Part shown: positions 46,597 to 56,968 of the stretch, piece by piece
Layout: every line of letters starts with the position of its first letter
Position numbering within the stretch: the first letter of the stretch is position 1
NCBI GenBank assembly: GCA_019155205.2
Contig: JAHNZQ020000016.1
Span: 1,020,008 to 1,084,007 of the forward strand
Direction: 5' to 3'
DNA length: 64,000 nucleotides
Source of the DNA: Gracilaria vermiculophylla
Lineage: Eukaryota; Rhodophyta; Florideophyceae; Gracilariales; Gracilariaceae
Notes under the pieces: model-generated
Seen by the model: only the letters and a program-made list of their open reading frames with translations
Databases searched by the model: none
What the model was told of the DNA's origin: nothing
Made by a program: the position numbers and the translations under genes

Positions 46597-48765
46597 TCAA
46601 TCGTCTTGCGAGCCACTTCGTATCGGAATCCGTAGCCTCTTATGACCTTCTCTCTCGCTTATCCCGAGGTTCGAAAGGAACGCTTCGCAGTTGATTTCAC
46701 CATCTATTATACTTCGCAGCAACGCTCCTGGATCGCGAGCGCCTCCATAGGCCAAGAGCTCATGTCTCAGACTAGCACCGCCTTCCCGCGAGAATGGATC
46801 GCGCCCAAAGAGCTTGCTCCATAACTGCGCAGAGAGCACTCGCGCAAAAACATAGGTGTAGTACCCGGCTCCGTAGCCAACAAAATGATGAAACGAGGTT
46901 GGGACTGATACATCCTCATCGGGTTCATACACTGTCAATTTTTGCTGTAGGTCTGCGAACGCCTCAGTTGTGTCGCTCACCGGTGGATGTGTGCCATGGA
47001 ATTCTAGATCCATAGCCGAGAACAGCAGCTGCATTTGAGTATCAGTGGAAATAAACCCGTTTCTTGAAGCGCAAAGAGAACGAAGCAGCTTGGTAGGCAT
47101 CGGTTCGCCGGTTCGGTGATGATGTGCAAATTTGGAGATCAGAGCAGGATGCCAAGCAAAATGCTCAAACAAATGAGATGGGACTTCAACGAAATCTGTT
47201 GTCACACGCGTACCGGATAGATGCTGGTACTTTGTTCGTGAAAATATAGAGTGAAGAGAATGCCCAAACTCATGGAAGAATGTCTCATACTCCGACACCG
47301 TCAGCAACCTTTCCCCACTGCAATCGTCTCTACCGAAGTTGCACACAAGAGCGACTGTTGGAATTTGATAGTCTGCTCCATTCGGAGGCTGACGTCCGCA
47401 AGTTACGGAAAAGTGAGCAGCATGGCCGTATTTGCCCTCACGAGGATATAGGTCTAAAAATATTTGCCCCAAAAGCTCTCCATGTGAGTCCTTGAGTTGA
47501 AGTTTTTGGACGTCATCATGCCACACTTCGCCCTCGTTCGCATTGCATCGAACCATATGAACTCCAAAGGTCGCATGAAGGAGATATCCTAACCCATACA
47601 AGCAGGCTGAAAGAGGAAAGTACTGCGCAATTTGATTGGAAGATATATCAAAGTTCTCTGCTTTCAGTCTACCAATGTAGAAGCTTCGGTCCCATCCATG
47701 GATCTTAACGGATCCATTGCATGCCAGATGAGGCTCACGCTGCATTTTCTCCATTTCTATTGCTGTTCTATCGTTCAATGCTGGCCGACGAATAAGAGCC
47801 GACAAGGCCTCCAAGAACTCTGAGACATCAGACGGAGAAGAAGCGAGGCGATCTGCAAAAAGGAGGTCAGCATAGCTGTCATGCCCTAGCATTTTGGCTA
47901 TTTGCAAGCGATTCTCGAGAATAGTTGCAAGATAGTGATCCTTTGTCCCTCTCTGTACGCTATGGCTTAAGCGATACACTTTTTCCCTAATATTGGAATC
48001 TGGAACCCACTTCAACAAAAAGTGGATGTTTGAACTGTTTAACGGGATCAAGACATGATCAGGATTTCCGGGTGCTCGTTTTAGGGATTTCAGAAGATGG
48101 TTTGGAACTGAGCGCAGTTTGTTGTATGGTAACTGCATGATGGTTGAATGTTCGAGCGGTGTTGACGTGAACTTTGCACAAGCGGTCGTCACTTCGTCTT
48201 GCAATTGGATTAGTCTCATCTTTTCAGATTGCTCCAAGTTAATTCCCCCGCGTTCGAAGTCTTGTTTCAAAGACTTCACCATTATTAAATCTTCACCACT
48301 CAGGTGAGTTCCCGTCCGAAATCCATTACGAGTCTGAGATATGTGACGTTCATATAATTCGCTAAGGGGTTCGTAGAGAGACTTGTCAGCGTTGAGGTGT
48401 TGAATGACAGATGACACATTTAGGAACGCTTCATTGGCGGATTCTACAAAGTCTGGCTCAGGGTGCACGTTTCGACATAGTTCGGCGACGTCCAACACTG
48501 CGCATAATCTGTCAGATAAGTCATCAAATGTTTGGAGCACCTTAACCGTGGGCTCCTTGCGTTGTGACCGAATGCTATCGGCAAGTTGCAAGCAGTCATC
48601 AATACACTGATTTCCCAAATGATGCCAATCAGACGGGCGGTGCAGGCCTTTCAATCCAAAATAGCCAGCCTTATCCTCTTCCTGGGCACTTTTTGATTTT
48701 GAAAAGAAGGTCGCAGCATGTTTACGACGCAGAACGCTCTGTCGAACATTTCTGAGTGCCAACAT
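46597..48765 (-). CDS. Mitochondrial intermediate peptidase (M3A family)
   Basis: Zinc metalloprotease that removes an octapeptide (or similar) from imported mitochondrial precursors after the main processing peptidase. 722 aa from ATG at 48765, single exon. The first ~25 residues (MLALRNVRQSVLRRKHAATF) are basic and hydroxylated with no acid: a mitochondrial presequence. Zinc site: ETFFHEFGHSLHSIF with HExxH (HEFGH), followed by KYQHLSGTRVTTDFVEVPSH, the M3 substrate-specificity block diagnostic for MIP rather than thimet oligopeptidase. Further conserved: GYGAGYYTYVFARVLSAQLW near the C-terminus. Length matches human and yeast enzymes. Divergent from VPS25. Confidence 0.95.
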   Translation of the reverse strand: MLALRNVRQSVLRRKHAATFFSKSKSAQEEDKAGYFGLKGLHRPSDWHHLGNQCIDDCLQLADSIRSQRKEPTVKVLQTFDDLSDRLCAVLDVAELCRNVHPEPDFVESANEAFLNVSSVIQHLNADKSLYEPLSELYERHISQTRNGFRTGTHLSGEDLIMVKSLKQDFERGGINLEQSEKMRLIQLQDEVTTACAKFTSTPLEHSTIMQLPYNKLRSVPNHLLKSLKRAPGNPDHVLIPLNSSNIHFLLKWVPDSNIREKVYRLSHSVQRGTKDHYLATILENRLQIAKMLGHDSYADLLFADRLASSPSDVSEFLEALSALIRRPALNDRTAIEMEKMQREPHLACNGSVKIHGWDRSFYIGRLKAENFDISSNQIAQYFPLSACLYGLGYLLHATFGVHMVRCNANEGEVWHDDVQKLQLKDSHGELLGQIFLDLYPREGKYGHAAHFSVTCGRQPPNGADYQIPTVALVCNFGRDDCSGERLLTVSEYETFFHEFGHSLHSIFSRTKYQHLSGTRVTTDFVEVPSHLFEHFAWHPALISKFAHHHRTGEPMPTKLLRSLCASRNGFISTDTQMQLLFSAMDLEFHGTHPPVSDTTEAFADLQQKLTVYEPDEDVSVPTSFHHFVGYGAGYYTYVFARVLSAQLWSKLFGRDPFSREGGASLRHELLAYGGARDPGALLRSIIDGEINCEAFLSNLGISEREGHKRLRIPIRSGSQDD

Positions 48766-49782
48766 CGCACGTTGCACCGATGCGAAGCACTTTGTTCGAA
48801 GGGAAAATGTTGCCAGGCATACACATCAGCCTTCTTTGCCAATCACTTTCATTCACTTATCTGAACGCAGGATAATGTTGCACTCATCAAGTCTGTATTT
48901 CAGGTGCATACTCCAGTGACCGCAGGTAAATAAGTGGGCATCGCCGTAAAACTCTGGCTCGGGAGTGTGCCTGGTTTGACGGTTGGCTTGTAACAGTGTT
49001 TTCTCAAAACTGATGAATAGGTCTGTTGCATTCCAGTATGGTCTAAGATGATGTCTGTCCCAATGAGGTTGAGGGTAGGATTGAAATGGGAACAAAGTAA
49101 AAGTCTGAGCAAAGACTAAAGTAGAGGCTGGTAATTTGCCAGGGCGAAAAAGATCAAAGTGCAAAATCCGGTGGAAGCACCCCAAAAAATGTATGAAACT
49201 GTACCGTTTTGATAAGAATGATCATCCTGAATAGAAAGAAAAAGTGTTACTGTATGATTTAGATACAGTTACGTTAATAGCGACTGCACGATCATCTGTG
49301 ACACGCTCTGAATTCAACGCCCAACTCGCGCGCACTGCGGGTTTGGTGGCTTCAAGGCACTAGTAGGAATCAAACAAACTTGGCTCGTATATGCTGATTG
49401 CTCTAGCTCAAATATAAGAAGCCCTTCGCAAATGTATCTCAATAGTATTCCCGATACCTTCGACTGAAATTTGTCTTCACTCTGCTTGCGAATCGTTTAA
49501 GATACAGGACTGTCTGCAGACTACACTGGTGCTAGCCTCTTCTTTAGGACGACAAAGCTTAAGAACTCTATGTTCCTCTCTAATTTCAGTCTCGCTGTCC
49601 CTTACCCTCTACTCCCAAGCCATGCACTATGCCGTGAAGTGGTGTTCTCACAGTGTCTACACGGGGTTGACACGTTTTCAAACCCCAAGCCGTATATAGT
49701 AGTGGTAACCAGATTATTCTGGTCCAATCTGAATGCGTATTCTTGCTGGCCGATATTGCTGATAAGGGCTGTTTTTCATCCC
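48766..49782. promoter_or_regulatory. Divergent promoter region, mitochondrial peptidase / VPS25
   Basis: 1.02 kb between divergent starts. A minus-strand open frame (48853-49185, 110 codons) lacks an ATG and any recognised family. AT-rich at 49190-49300. Nothing else seen. Confidence 0.4.
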
Positions 49783-50470
49783 ATGAGCGACTACCACTTC
49801 CCACCATTTCATTCGTTTCCGCCGTCCTTCACCCGCCAACCCATTGATGAAACGAGAGCGAAACAAACAGAACTTTGGTGCGACTTGATTCGCGACTATT
49901 GTCGTGCGAAGAGGATTTTTTGGCTCGATGTGAGCAAGGCGAGAGAGTCTAGTTTGTTCTACAACCCAGCAATAGATCGCAGACTTTCTGATGAAGACAT
50001 ACATTACTTCCTTGGGCAACTCGTTGGGAAAGGAGATGCAGTGTGGGATCCAGATCGAAAGCGGTGCTTAGTTTTCTGGCGGCGACCAAGTGCCTGGGGT
50101 GAACTCATATATCAGTGGGTAGAGAACACCGGAAGAAACGGCCAAATTCTCACCGTCCACGAAATTCGAAAGGGAAGCGCCACTATCGGATACGGTAAGA
50201 CAGCGAATCTTGTTTCATTTTTCTTGTAGGTCCAATAAGCAGTCAACTGACTTTTGCGTTCATGCTGAAGAGTTTCATGACTTGGAACTAGATACGACCA
50301 TGAAAGCACTGCAAGCTTTAGAAGCGATTGGGAAATGCATTATAATCAGAGGAGACGAGGATGACGGTCTGGTAAGTCCAGCTTGAGCAACAATTCTTGC
50401 TTTCTGTAGACGGCAAACTGGTCTAACTCATGTATTTATCGAGAAACAGGGTGTCAAGTTCGTCAGTTAG
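49783..50470 (+). CDS. VPS25: VPS25, ESCRT-II subunit, three exons
   Basis: Two copies of VPS25 with VPS22 and VPS36 form ESCRT-II, which sorts ubiquitinated cargo at endosomes and recruits VPS20. Exons 49783-50194, 50271-50371 and 50450-50470; introns 76 and 78 nt with gtaag donors and ctgac / ctaac branch sites. Product 177 aa, one more than the human protein. N-terminus YHFPPFHSFPPSFTRQP with the PPF motif that binds VPS22/36, then TRAKQTELWCDLIRDYCRAK, the first winged helix, LVFWRRPSAWGELIYQWV, and a second winged helix finished by the splices (EFHDLELDTTMKALQALEAI, then GVKFVS). The last coding exon is only 21 nt. An open frame continues upstream of 49783 but homologues start here. Confidence 0.95.
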
Positions 50471-50808
50471 AGAGTTACTCGTATCGCTTCGAGAATGTTA
50501 CATCTACCGAAAAGTACATATTTGATTTTTGTCGCGTATTACGCTGTTAATTCTGCCGTAAAAAGTATGAAAACCGTGCAAGGCTAGTGTGCTTCCCATT
50601 TCCCTCGCATATTCAGTTGTAGATGCAGAAATTTCTTGACATAAATATCACCCTCGATGTAAAAGTGATCCTCTACCCAAGTCTCAGTACTTCAAAGAAA
50701 GTGATGCATAAATTTTCCCCGGTTTGTACGGCTACCAACCGGAAGTTCCGGCTAATTGAATTGTTATATGTGCAACAATTGAAACGTAAGATATGTTAAA
50801 GTCATGAA
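50471..50808. other. Convergent 3' spacer, VPS25 / Sel1-repeat gene
   Basis: 338 AT-rich bases between converging genes; nothing recognised. Confidence 0.4.
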
Positions 50809-52398
50809 TTATTGGAGAGGGTCTCCAATCGGAGTCTCCGATTCCAGTTTTGGTCGTGGAATATCCGCCATAGGGTGTTTTGGTGCTTCTGCACTTGCCA
50901 CTGGAGTCTGTAAGTGAAGTTCATCCGATTTCTGAGCGTCAGTTTCCCTTTCCTCGGCTATTTTGAGAAAGTGTTCTGCAACTTTTTTGTTCGAAGGAAC
51001 GCCGTGCCCGTGAAAATACATGGATCCTATATTTCGTAAGGCTTGAGTGCTTCCCAATTCGGCTGCTTTTTGATACAGCAGAAAAGCCTGATGCCGATCT
51101 TCATTTGTGCCGAAGCCGTGAAAGTGCATCGCCGCAGCAGAACAATATGCTTCTGGCTCACCCAGATCCCCAGCGGTATGAAAATGCTTCAATGCCTTTG
51201 GATAATCAATATCCATACCATCGGAGCCGGTGTAGTGCATCTCGGCAAGACAAACATGTGCAGGGCCGTGATCAAGACTTGCAGCTTTGTTGACGTATCT
51301 ATGAAAAGCACCTTGGCTTACCTCCAGTCCACCTTCCCCATTCCTGTGCATGAGAGCTAGATAATATATCGCTCCCGGATGTTCTTGAGCCGCCGCCATT
51401 TCTATGTACTGGCGTGCAGAAGCGAGGTCAACTTTGACTTCTTTGGTGCCAACTCTATACAAGTGACCGAGATAAAACTGTGCACTAGGGTCACCGAGCT
51501 GTGCGGCCATGGCGAAGTTCTTGAGCGCTTCTTTTTCGTCTGGCGCTATGCTGCCCAGACCTTTCGTGTATATTTGACCGAGGTTGTAATAAGCGTCTAC
51601 GTTGTGCCCCTTTTTTATAGCAGCTTCGTAAAGCTCGATTGCACGCTTCGGGTCTTCATGCAAAATTTCGTTTCCAAGAACGACTAGGGCCTCATCATTT
51701 CCTTGCTGAGCTGCCCGCTGTAACCAGGATATTGCTTTATGGCGCTCCTCTGCCAGAGCTTGCTCTTGTTCCCGTTTCTTGAAATCTTCAAATTCAAGAG
51801 CCTGTTGATCTGTAAAGCCTGCCTTACGTCTTGCCTTCCTCACTCTTCGAACAAGTTCGGCCGGTTTTGGAGCATCGACAAGTGCCCCATGTTTCGTCTC
51901 GACATGTAGCACACCACGAGCCTCGCCCTGTTCATTCATGTCGACACTAAAATCAGTATGCGTCACATCGTCTCGCATTCCGTGAACTCTTTTCTCATTT
52001 ACGACTTGCAATTTCAAAGCTCCCAAGCTGCATTGAGCTTTCGGGTCCCCCTGTTCCGCAGCTTCGTCAAACAGACGCATCGCTTCATCCCGATTCTCGT
52101 CAAGAATAAAACCTTCTCGAAACATCGATCCCAAGAGAGTTTTGGCACGCGGACTTCCTTGCGAAACTGCATTTTCCAGGAGCTTCAGAACTTGTTTGGC
52201 ATCATCGGAGTAAGGAGATATGTCTTTTTTCAGCAATGCTTCTGCCTCTTGAGTGAGGGAATTGCGATCATAGAATTCGGTTGTGTTTTGAAGCAGTTCC
52301 GAGGACTTGGTTGAAGAAGAACATACAAAGTTTCTATACACAGTCCCAAATTTATTTCGGCTAATGGTGAGACTCCTCAAGAAGAGATAAGGAATCAT
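50809..52398 (-). CDS. Sel1-repeat (TPR-like) protein, probably mitochondrial
   Basis: 529 aa from ATG at 52398, single exon. The N-terminus (MIPYLFLRSLTISRNKFGTV) is hydrophobic-basic, Ser/Asn-rich with no acid until the Glu at about residue 34: a likely mitochondrial presequence. About eight to ten Sel1-like repeats follow, recognised by the recurrent A-x4-G-x2-A-x4-G pattern, for example GSPRAKTLLGSMFREGFILD, GDPKAQCSLGAL, GNDEALVVLGNEI, GHNVDAYYNLGQIYTKGLG and GSTQALRNIGSMYFHGHGVP. A charged linker at about 135-215 interrupts the repeats. Sel1 repeats mediate protein contacts; the partner is unknown. The last 40 residues are Pro/Glu-rich. Head-to-head with the LSD1-like gene. Confidence 0.85.
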   Translation of the reverse strand: MIPYLFLRSLTISRNKFGTVYRNFVCSSSTKSSELLQNTTEFYDRNSLTQEAEALLKKDISPYSDDAKQVLKLLENAVSQGSPRAKTLLGSMFREGFILDENRDEAMRLFDEAAEQGDPKAQCSLGALKLQVVNEKRVHGMRDDVTHTDFSVDMNEQGEARGVLHVETKHGALVDAPKPAELVRRVRKARRKAGFTDQQALEFEDFKKREQEQALAEERHKAISWLQRAAQQGNDEALVVLGNEILHEDPKRAIELYEAAIKKGHNVDAYYNLGQIYTKGLGSIAPDEKEALKNFAMAAQLGDPSAQFYLGHLYRVGTKEVKVDLASARQYIEMAAAQEHPGAIYYLALMHRNGEGGLEVSQGAFHRYVNKAASLDHGPAHVCLAEMHYTGSDGMDIDYPKALKHFHTAGDLGEPEAYCSAAAMHFHGFGTNEDRHQAFLLYQKAAELGSTQALRNIGSMYFHGHGVPSNKKVAEHFLKIAEERETDAQKSDELHLQTPVASAEAPKHPMADIPRPKLESETPIGDPLQ

Positions 52399-52981
52399 TT
52401 TGCGCAAAAGCAGTAGTTTCGCAGCAAAATGGGGCGGTATGGTGAAGGTTACTTTCAACTCGTGACGAAGCTTCTGGTTCGATTATTTCTTTCAGCTCCC
52501 AACCCTTCGGATAGTGATACGATGTTAGGCGCCGAGGATGTGCCACGCTACTTTTTCTATTGGCTGTTGGATACGTTAGGTAAGAGTGACGTTGTGCCCC
52601 AGGCAGAGAATTGGTTACTGGTTCTCGATGCGTGGCGCGGAAAATTGTCGAATTTCGAGAGATTTTGCCATTTCACAACTACTTCAGCTGGATACTGAAC
52701 CAAATCGAAACCTTTCTCGCTTCAAGCAATCAAAGCACAACCCAGACCTTGTTGAACGCTTATTTGTCGCGTAGGTCTGCCGGGAAACGCCGTCGTGCTG
52801 ATAAGCGCGGGTCCAGGTTGCATCTTCAATCTCTTTCAGAGCTCTTCACAGCCTCTTGAAACAAACGCACTTGAAATCGCGAAATTCCTCTGTTTCTGAA
52901 CGACCAAAAGCACGAAACTGCTTCCCTAGGTTCTTCTCGTCGATCAGGTCACCAGCCGAAGCTCGTTAGGAACTGGACTCT
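52399..52981. promoter_or_regulatory. Divergent promoter, Sel1-repeat / LSD1-like, with a possible small gene
   Basis: 583 bases. A plus-strand frame starts at an ATG at 52429 and runs to 52698 (89 codons: a fairly protein-like segment GAEDVPRYFFYWLLDTLG). A gtaaga donor follows that segment at about 52580, and a second protein-like frame continues to about 52859 (FHNYFSWILNQIETFL, then a basic tail). I could not join them with a normal-length intron, so no gene is called. Confidence 0.3.
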
Positions 52982-55900
52982 ATGGGAAATTCACCCGAAG
53001 GCGATGATTTATCAGCACGCGCCTCCATTCTAAAAACCCCCTCAGCTACCACGTGTTCTCCTGTGCGGAATATCGTAAACAAATTGATCGAGAACGTTTT
53101 TACACCGGATCATGTAATACAAACCGAGTGTTCCAGCTCCCTACCACACAAAAGCGAGCTTGAGGGGAAAGTCAAGACTGAGAAGCCCGAGCTAAAAAGC
53201 CCAGGGCATAGGGAATTGGACAGAAAAGATGGCGCTGTCAAGAGTGCAATTGAGGTTGTAGATCTCATGTCAGATTCAGATGAGGCCAACGCCTCCAACA
53301 AGGGAACCCAAGCGATGCTAAAACCATCACCCTCATCTGCCACCAAAATGGACAGTTTTCCTCCCCAGAAAACCCAATTCTCTCCGGAGAGAGAAATGCA
53401 GGAAGAATTAAAAACTGGTGTAGACGACTGTCGTGATGCATCGAAGAGTCCAGCAGGAAATCAAAATACGGAGGCCTGCCCAAAACAATTTGATCTTGGA
53501 GCGCACCCCCAAGAACCTAGTTCTAATCAGATGACTCCAGTGGCTACCAGAGGCAATTCTGCCTTTCCTCCTCCGGAAAGCCCTTCTAAAAACGATATTC
53601 CTGGGGCTTCGCTCGAAACAAGCAGTAAACTTGTGCGGGAAGAGTCGTGCAAAGATTTCGAAGCTCAAAGTCCATTTGAGCCAGAAAACGAAGAACCTGT
53701 GTTCAAATCGTCCTTTGATCATTTTCAACTAGGAGATGTAGTTGACTCCAAAACCGCAAACCCAAAAGTTGTAGGACTTTCCCCAACTCCTTCACCCCTG
53801 CGTAAAGACCCACACCGTCAAAACTTGGGCAACCAGTCAATGGTCAAACATGAATCGAAGCCATCATCCAGTCCAAGCGGAAAATATTCAAATCATCCTC
53901 CCAACTCGAAAAGCGCGATAATCGTATTACAAGACAGCATACCAGCTCGCGAAATTGCGAAAAAAGGGGGAAGTGATGCTGAAACGAAGCAAAACATGGC
54001 CTTGGTTGACATGAGGGCGAACGACAAGCATATTTTGTTCCAGGCAACTAATACGGTATTACAAACTGGCGTTTCACATTTGGAAAAGAAGCTTGTCAGC
54101 AACATTCAAGACCATTCCAGGAAATTTTCTGTAGATGGTAATACCTCTCAAAATAAGCCCCCTGGAGACACCAACCAAAATCCTACTTCGGCTATTTCAG
54201 CGCCTTTTTATAACAAAGAACGTGCCGAAGAGCAGAGAAAGATGAGTGTCGATCCGAACAGAAGAATGGCTTACTCGATGCAACACAAACGAGGTTCTGA
54301 AGACACACCTGGAGCAGGTGAAGTGGGTGCGAAAAGCAAGGTGACTGCTGATTCAACACCAGTGAAGGCGCATGAAGATATTGGAACTGGAAACAAGTCA
54401 TTAGTCATCGGGGCAAACAACAGAAATGGGAAATTTATATCGCCGAATGAAACACGCCGCGATTCGGCAAGCCCAGATCAGACCGATAGGCGAAGAAATG
54501 GATCCGATAAAAAGAAATCCGGTTCGAGAACTGAAGCAGTTAGAAACAAGGAGTTGGAAGGAAGAAGAGCTTCAGAAAACAAGGAACATGCAACTATCGA
54601 AAGGATGAAGTCACCAAATGAAACCCGTGCAGCCAAATCGAACCTTGAGCCGGAAGCCAATGCTCTCATTTCGAAAAAGAGACATACGGATGTTCTTCCT
54701 GGTGACTTGGATATTTCGGACATAGCGAAAAACAGAGAGGAACCTCCTATGAAGAGACACAAGTCCATCGAGATGCGAACGACTCCTCGAAAAGCAAAGA
54801 AACGAGAAAGGGGGGCATCTTCTTCTCCCAAGCATCAGAAGAAGCCATATTCGAAAGAATTGAGCTCATTAAAATCCTTAAAGGGTACCACGTTTTCTGG
54901 ACATTCTGAACTTTCAACCCTTTTCAGTCACAAAGTAATAGCTACCATTGGTGGACGGAAGTACACTGGTTGGGTATTGGACTCTGTCAATACGAAAATG
55001 TCTACGGAAGAACTCAAATTTAGGAATCAGGAAGAGAGAAAGAAAAGGGCCAATGGAGGTATGGAACCAGGCGTTCAGACACCCCCCAAAAATTCTGAGA
55101 AGGACATCGCTGTGGACTTAATTCCTGAGACTAGATCCCCAGAAACTTGCGAGCTCAAGAGAGATCTATTCTTGACCGCAAATGGACGTCCTGAGTCAGC
55201 ATTAGCTGGCAGCGTGATTCAAAGAAGTGTTATTGTTATTGGTGCGGGTATAGCAGGTATTGCTGCAGCTCGAGTACTTTCTGACCGTGGTTTTAAGGTC
55301 ACTATTTTGGAGGGACGGGGTAGAATAGGCGGAAGGATTGCAACAGATTGGTCGAGCGGATTCCCGGTCGATCTTGGCGCTGCCTACATCCATGGAACTT
55401 ACGGAAACCCTTTATCGGAAGTGGCGCAAGCTGCTGATCTCCCCACGTTTGTCCCAAAAGATGTAGACACTTTATTGTATGCAGACGGGAAGAAAGTCAG
55501 TCGAGACTTAGACGAGTTGGCCGAAAACGTGTGGAAGGCCTTATTACAAAGGGCAGCGATCGTCGCCAAAATGGAAATTATGAAGCAAAAAGATATTGAT
55601 ATATCATTGGGAAAGCTCCTCAACAGACTGAAGATTAATGTGAAAGGGGGATGTAGCAAGGAGTTGGATAGATTGTTGGGGTGGCATGCTTCCAATTTGG
55701 AAATGGCGTGTGCATCTGAGCTTAACCAGTTGAGCGCGAAGCACTATGACATGGATGACCGTGCTGGGTTTTCGGGCTCCCACAAACTTGTTCGTGATGG
55801 TTTCTCCTCAATCGTATACACCCTTGCTCGCCATTTAGATATTCGTTGTGGTTCTCGGGTGGTTTGCATTCAGCGAGACGTTTCTATAAAAAAACAAGCA

Positions 55901-56968
55901 GACAGTGGTCAGGCACAGGCAAGAGAATCTGGTAGGAGAAGGAGCGAGCAAAGCCTTGTGAACAGCCCTGCCAATATGGAAGCTTCAGATGAAAGCGAAC
56001 CAACAAAGCAGACTGCAGGAGTGCGTGTTATTACTGAAGATGGATATGAGCATCTTGCTGAGTCATGCATAATTACGACGCCTTTGGGCGTTTTGCAGTC
56101 TGAGGACATAGCGTTTTTCCCCCCATTACCGCAGAAGAAGCGCGTCGCAATCAGTAACGTTGGTTTTGGCTTAGTCAACAAAGTCGTTCTCCACTTTGAA
56201 ACTCCTTTCTGGAGTGTTATCAGTGACGGCGATTCGAAAGACCAGAATCACTCTGTGAAATCAGGCAAAACGGTTGGGCGTGTTGACCGAACAAATATTG
56301 CGGAAAGCGACTTTCAGCAGCATGAAGGGCCTGACCAACTTGGCCGAGTTGCAGTGAAGCAAGGTGTATTTTCGTTTTTTCTTTCATTGTGGCGATGCGT
56401 GGGTGCCCCGATTCTCGTTGCCGTAGTCACTGGAGAATTCGCTGAGTTCATTGAGAGATGCTCTGACAAAGAAGTGGTCGACATGGCACTAAAGGCGTTA
56501 TGGGATATGTTTCCACGGAATCCCCCGTCCCGACTTGTCTCACATGTTGTAACCAGATGGAAGGCGGATAGATTTTCTCGAGGGTCATATTCGTTTGCAA
56601 AAGTAGGCACCAGCCCGCAAGACTACATAGAAATCTCAAAGCCGGTCGGAAAGTTATATTTTGCCGGAGAAGCAACTCATCGCGACCACCCTGCCACGGC
56701 CCACGGAGCTTACATGAGTGGAATTCGGGAAGCGGCCCGGATAATTGCGCGAAGCGGTTTGGACGAATCATTACGGAAGCAGTACGCTCGAGAGTTATTC
56801 CTAATGCAGAATCCCCTCTCCTCTTTGGAGAATAACAACATTAATTGTGACATGATGAACTCATTACCTAGCAAACAAACAAGTGGAAATGCCAATGGTA
56901 GTGTTTCTGAAAAGAGATCGAACTCACGCACCCCTCGGAAGCGAAAAAAGGGGAAGAGGGTTGAGTGA
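52982..56968 (+). CDS. Large LSD1-like flavin amine oxidase with long disordered N-terminus
   Basis: 1328 aa, single exon, ATG at 52982. Residues about 745-1270 are a flavin amine oxidase: VIVIGAGIAGIAAARVLSDR then ILEGRGRIGGRI (FAD dinucleotide fold), FPVDLGAAYIHG, a Lys in GFGLVNKVVLHFETPFW at the flavin-contacting position of LSD1, RWKADRFSRGSYSF, and GKLYFAGEATHRDHPATAHG ending AYMSG. The fold is closest to LSD1/LDL and polyamine oxidases. Missing are a SWIRM domain and the LSD1 tower coiled coil; instead two charged insertions split the substrate domain. The first ~640 residues are disordered, Ser/Lys/Pro-rich, with many SP/TP sites; a short folded-looking stretch SHKVIATIGGRKYTGWVLDS lies at about 650. 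The C-terminus RTPRKRKKGKRVE is a nuclear signal. Histone or polyamine substrate: undecided. Confidence 0.88.
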   Translation: MGNSPEGDDLSARASILKTPSATTCSPVRNIVNKLIENVFTPDHVIQTECSSSLPHKSELEGKVKTEKPELKSPGHRELDRKDGAVKSAIEVVDLMSDSDEANASNKGTQAMLKPSPSSATKMDSFPPQKTQFSPEREMQEELKTGVDDCRDASKSPAGNQNTEACPKQFDLGAHPQEPSSNQMTPVATRGNSAFPPPESPSKNDIPGASLETSSKLVREESCKDFEAQSPFEPENEEPVFKSSFDHFQLGDVVDSKTANPKVVGLSPTPSPLRKDPHRQNLGNQSMVKHESKPSSSPSGKYSNHPPNSKSAIIVLQDSIPAREIAKKGGSDAETKQNMALVDMRANDKHILFQATNTVLQTGVSHLEKKLVSNIQDHSRKFSVDGNTSQNKPPGDTNQNPTSAISAPFYNKERAEEQRKMSVDPNRRMAYSMQHKRGSEDTPGAGEVGAKSKVTADSTPVKAHEDIGTGNKSLVIGANNRNGKFISPNETRRDSASPDQTDRRRNGSDKKKSGSRTEAVRNKELEGRRASENKEHATIERMKSPNETRAAKSNLEPEANALISKKRHTDVLPGDLDISDIAKNREEPPMKRHKSIEMRTTPRKAKKRERGASSSPKHQKKPYSKELSSLKSLKGTTFSGHSELSTLFSHKVIATIGGRKYTGWVLDSVNTKMSTEELKFRNQEERKKRANGGMEPGVQTPPKNSEKDIAVDLIPETRSPETCELKRDLFLTANGRPESALAGSVIQRSVIVIGAGIAGIAAARVLSDRGFKVTILEGRGRIGGRIATDWSSGFPVDLGAAYIHGTYGNPLSEVAQAADLPTFVPKDVDTLLYADGKKVSRDLDELAENVWKALLQRAAIVAKMEIMKQKDIDISLGKLLNRLKINVKGGCSKELDRLLGWHASNLEMACASELNQLSAKHYDMDDRAGFSGSHKLVRDGFSSIVYTLARHLDIRCGSRVVCIQRDVSIKKQADSGQAQARESGRRRSEQSLVNSPANMEASDESEPTKQTAGVRVITEDGYEHLAESCIITTPLGVLQSEDIAFFPPLPQKKRVAISNVGFGLVNKVVLHFETPFWSVISDGDSKDQNHSVKSGKTVGRVDRTNIAESDFQQHEGPDQLGRVAVKQGVFSFFLSLWRCVGAPILVAVVTGEFAEFIERCSDKEVVDMALKALWDMFPRNPPSRLVSHVVTRWKADRFSRGSYSFAKVGTSPQDYIEISKPVGKLYFAGEATHRDHPATAHGAYMSGIREAARIIARSGLDESLRKQYARELFLMQNPLSSLENNNINCDMMNSLPSKQTSGNANGSVSEKRSNSRTPRKRKKGKRVE

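Noticed and set aside
48853..49185. 110-codon minus-strand frame upstream of the mitochondrial peptidase
   Set aside because: No ATG start, no recognised family and no splice partner found.
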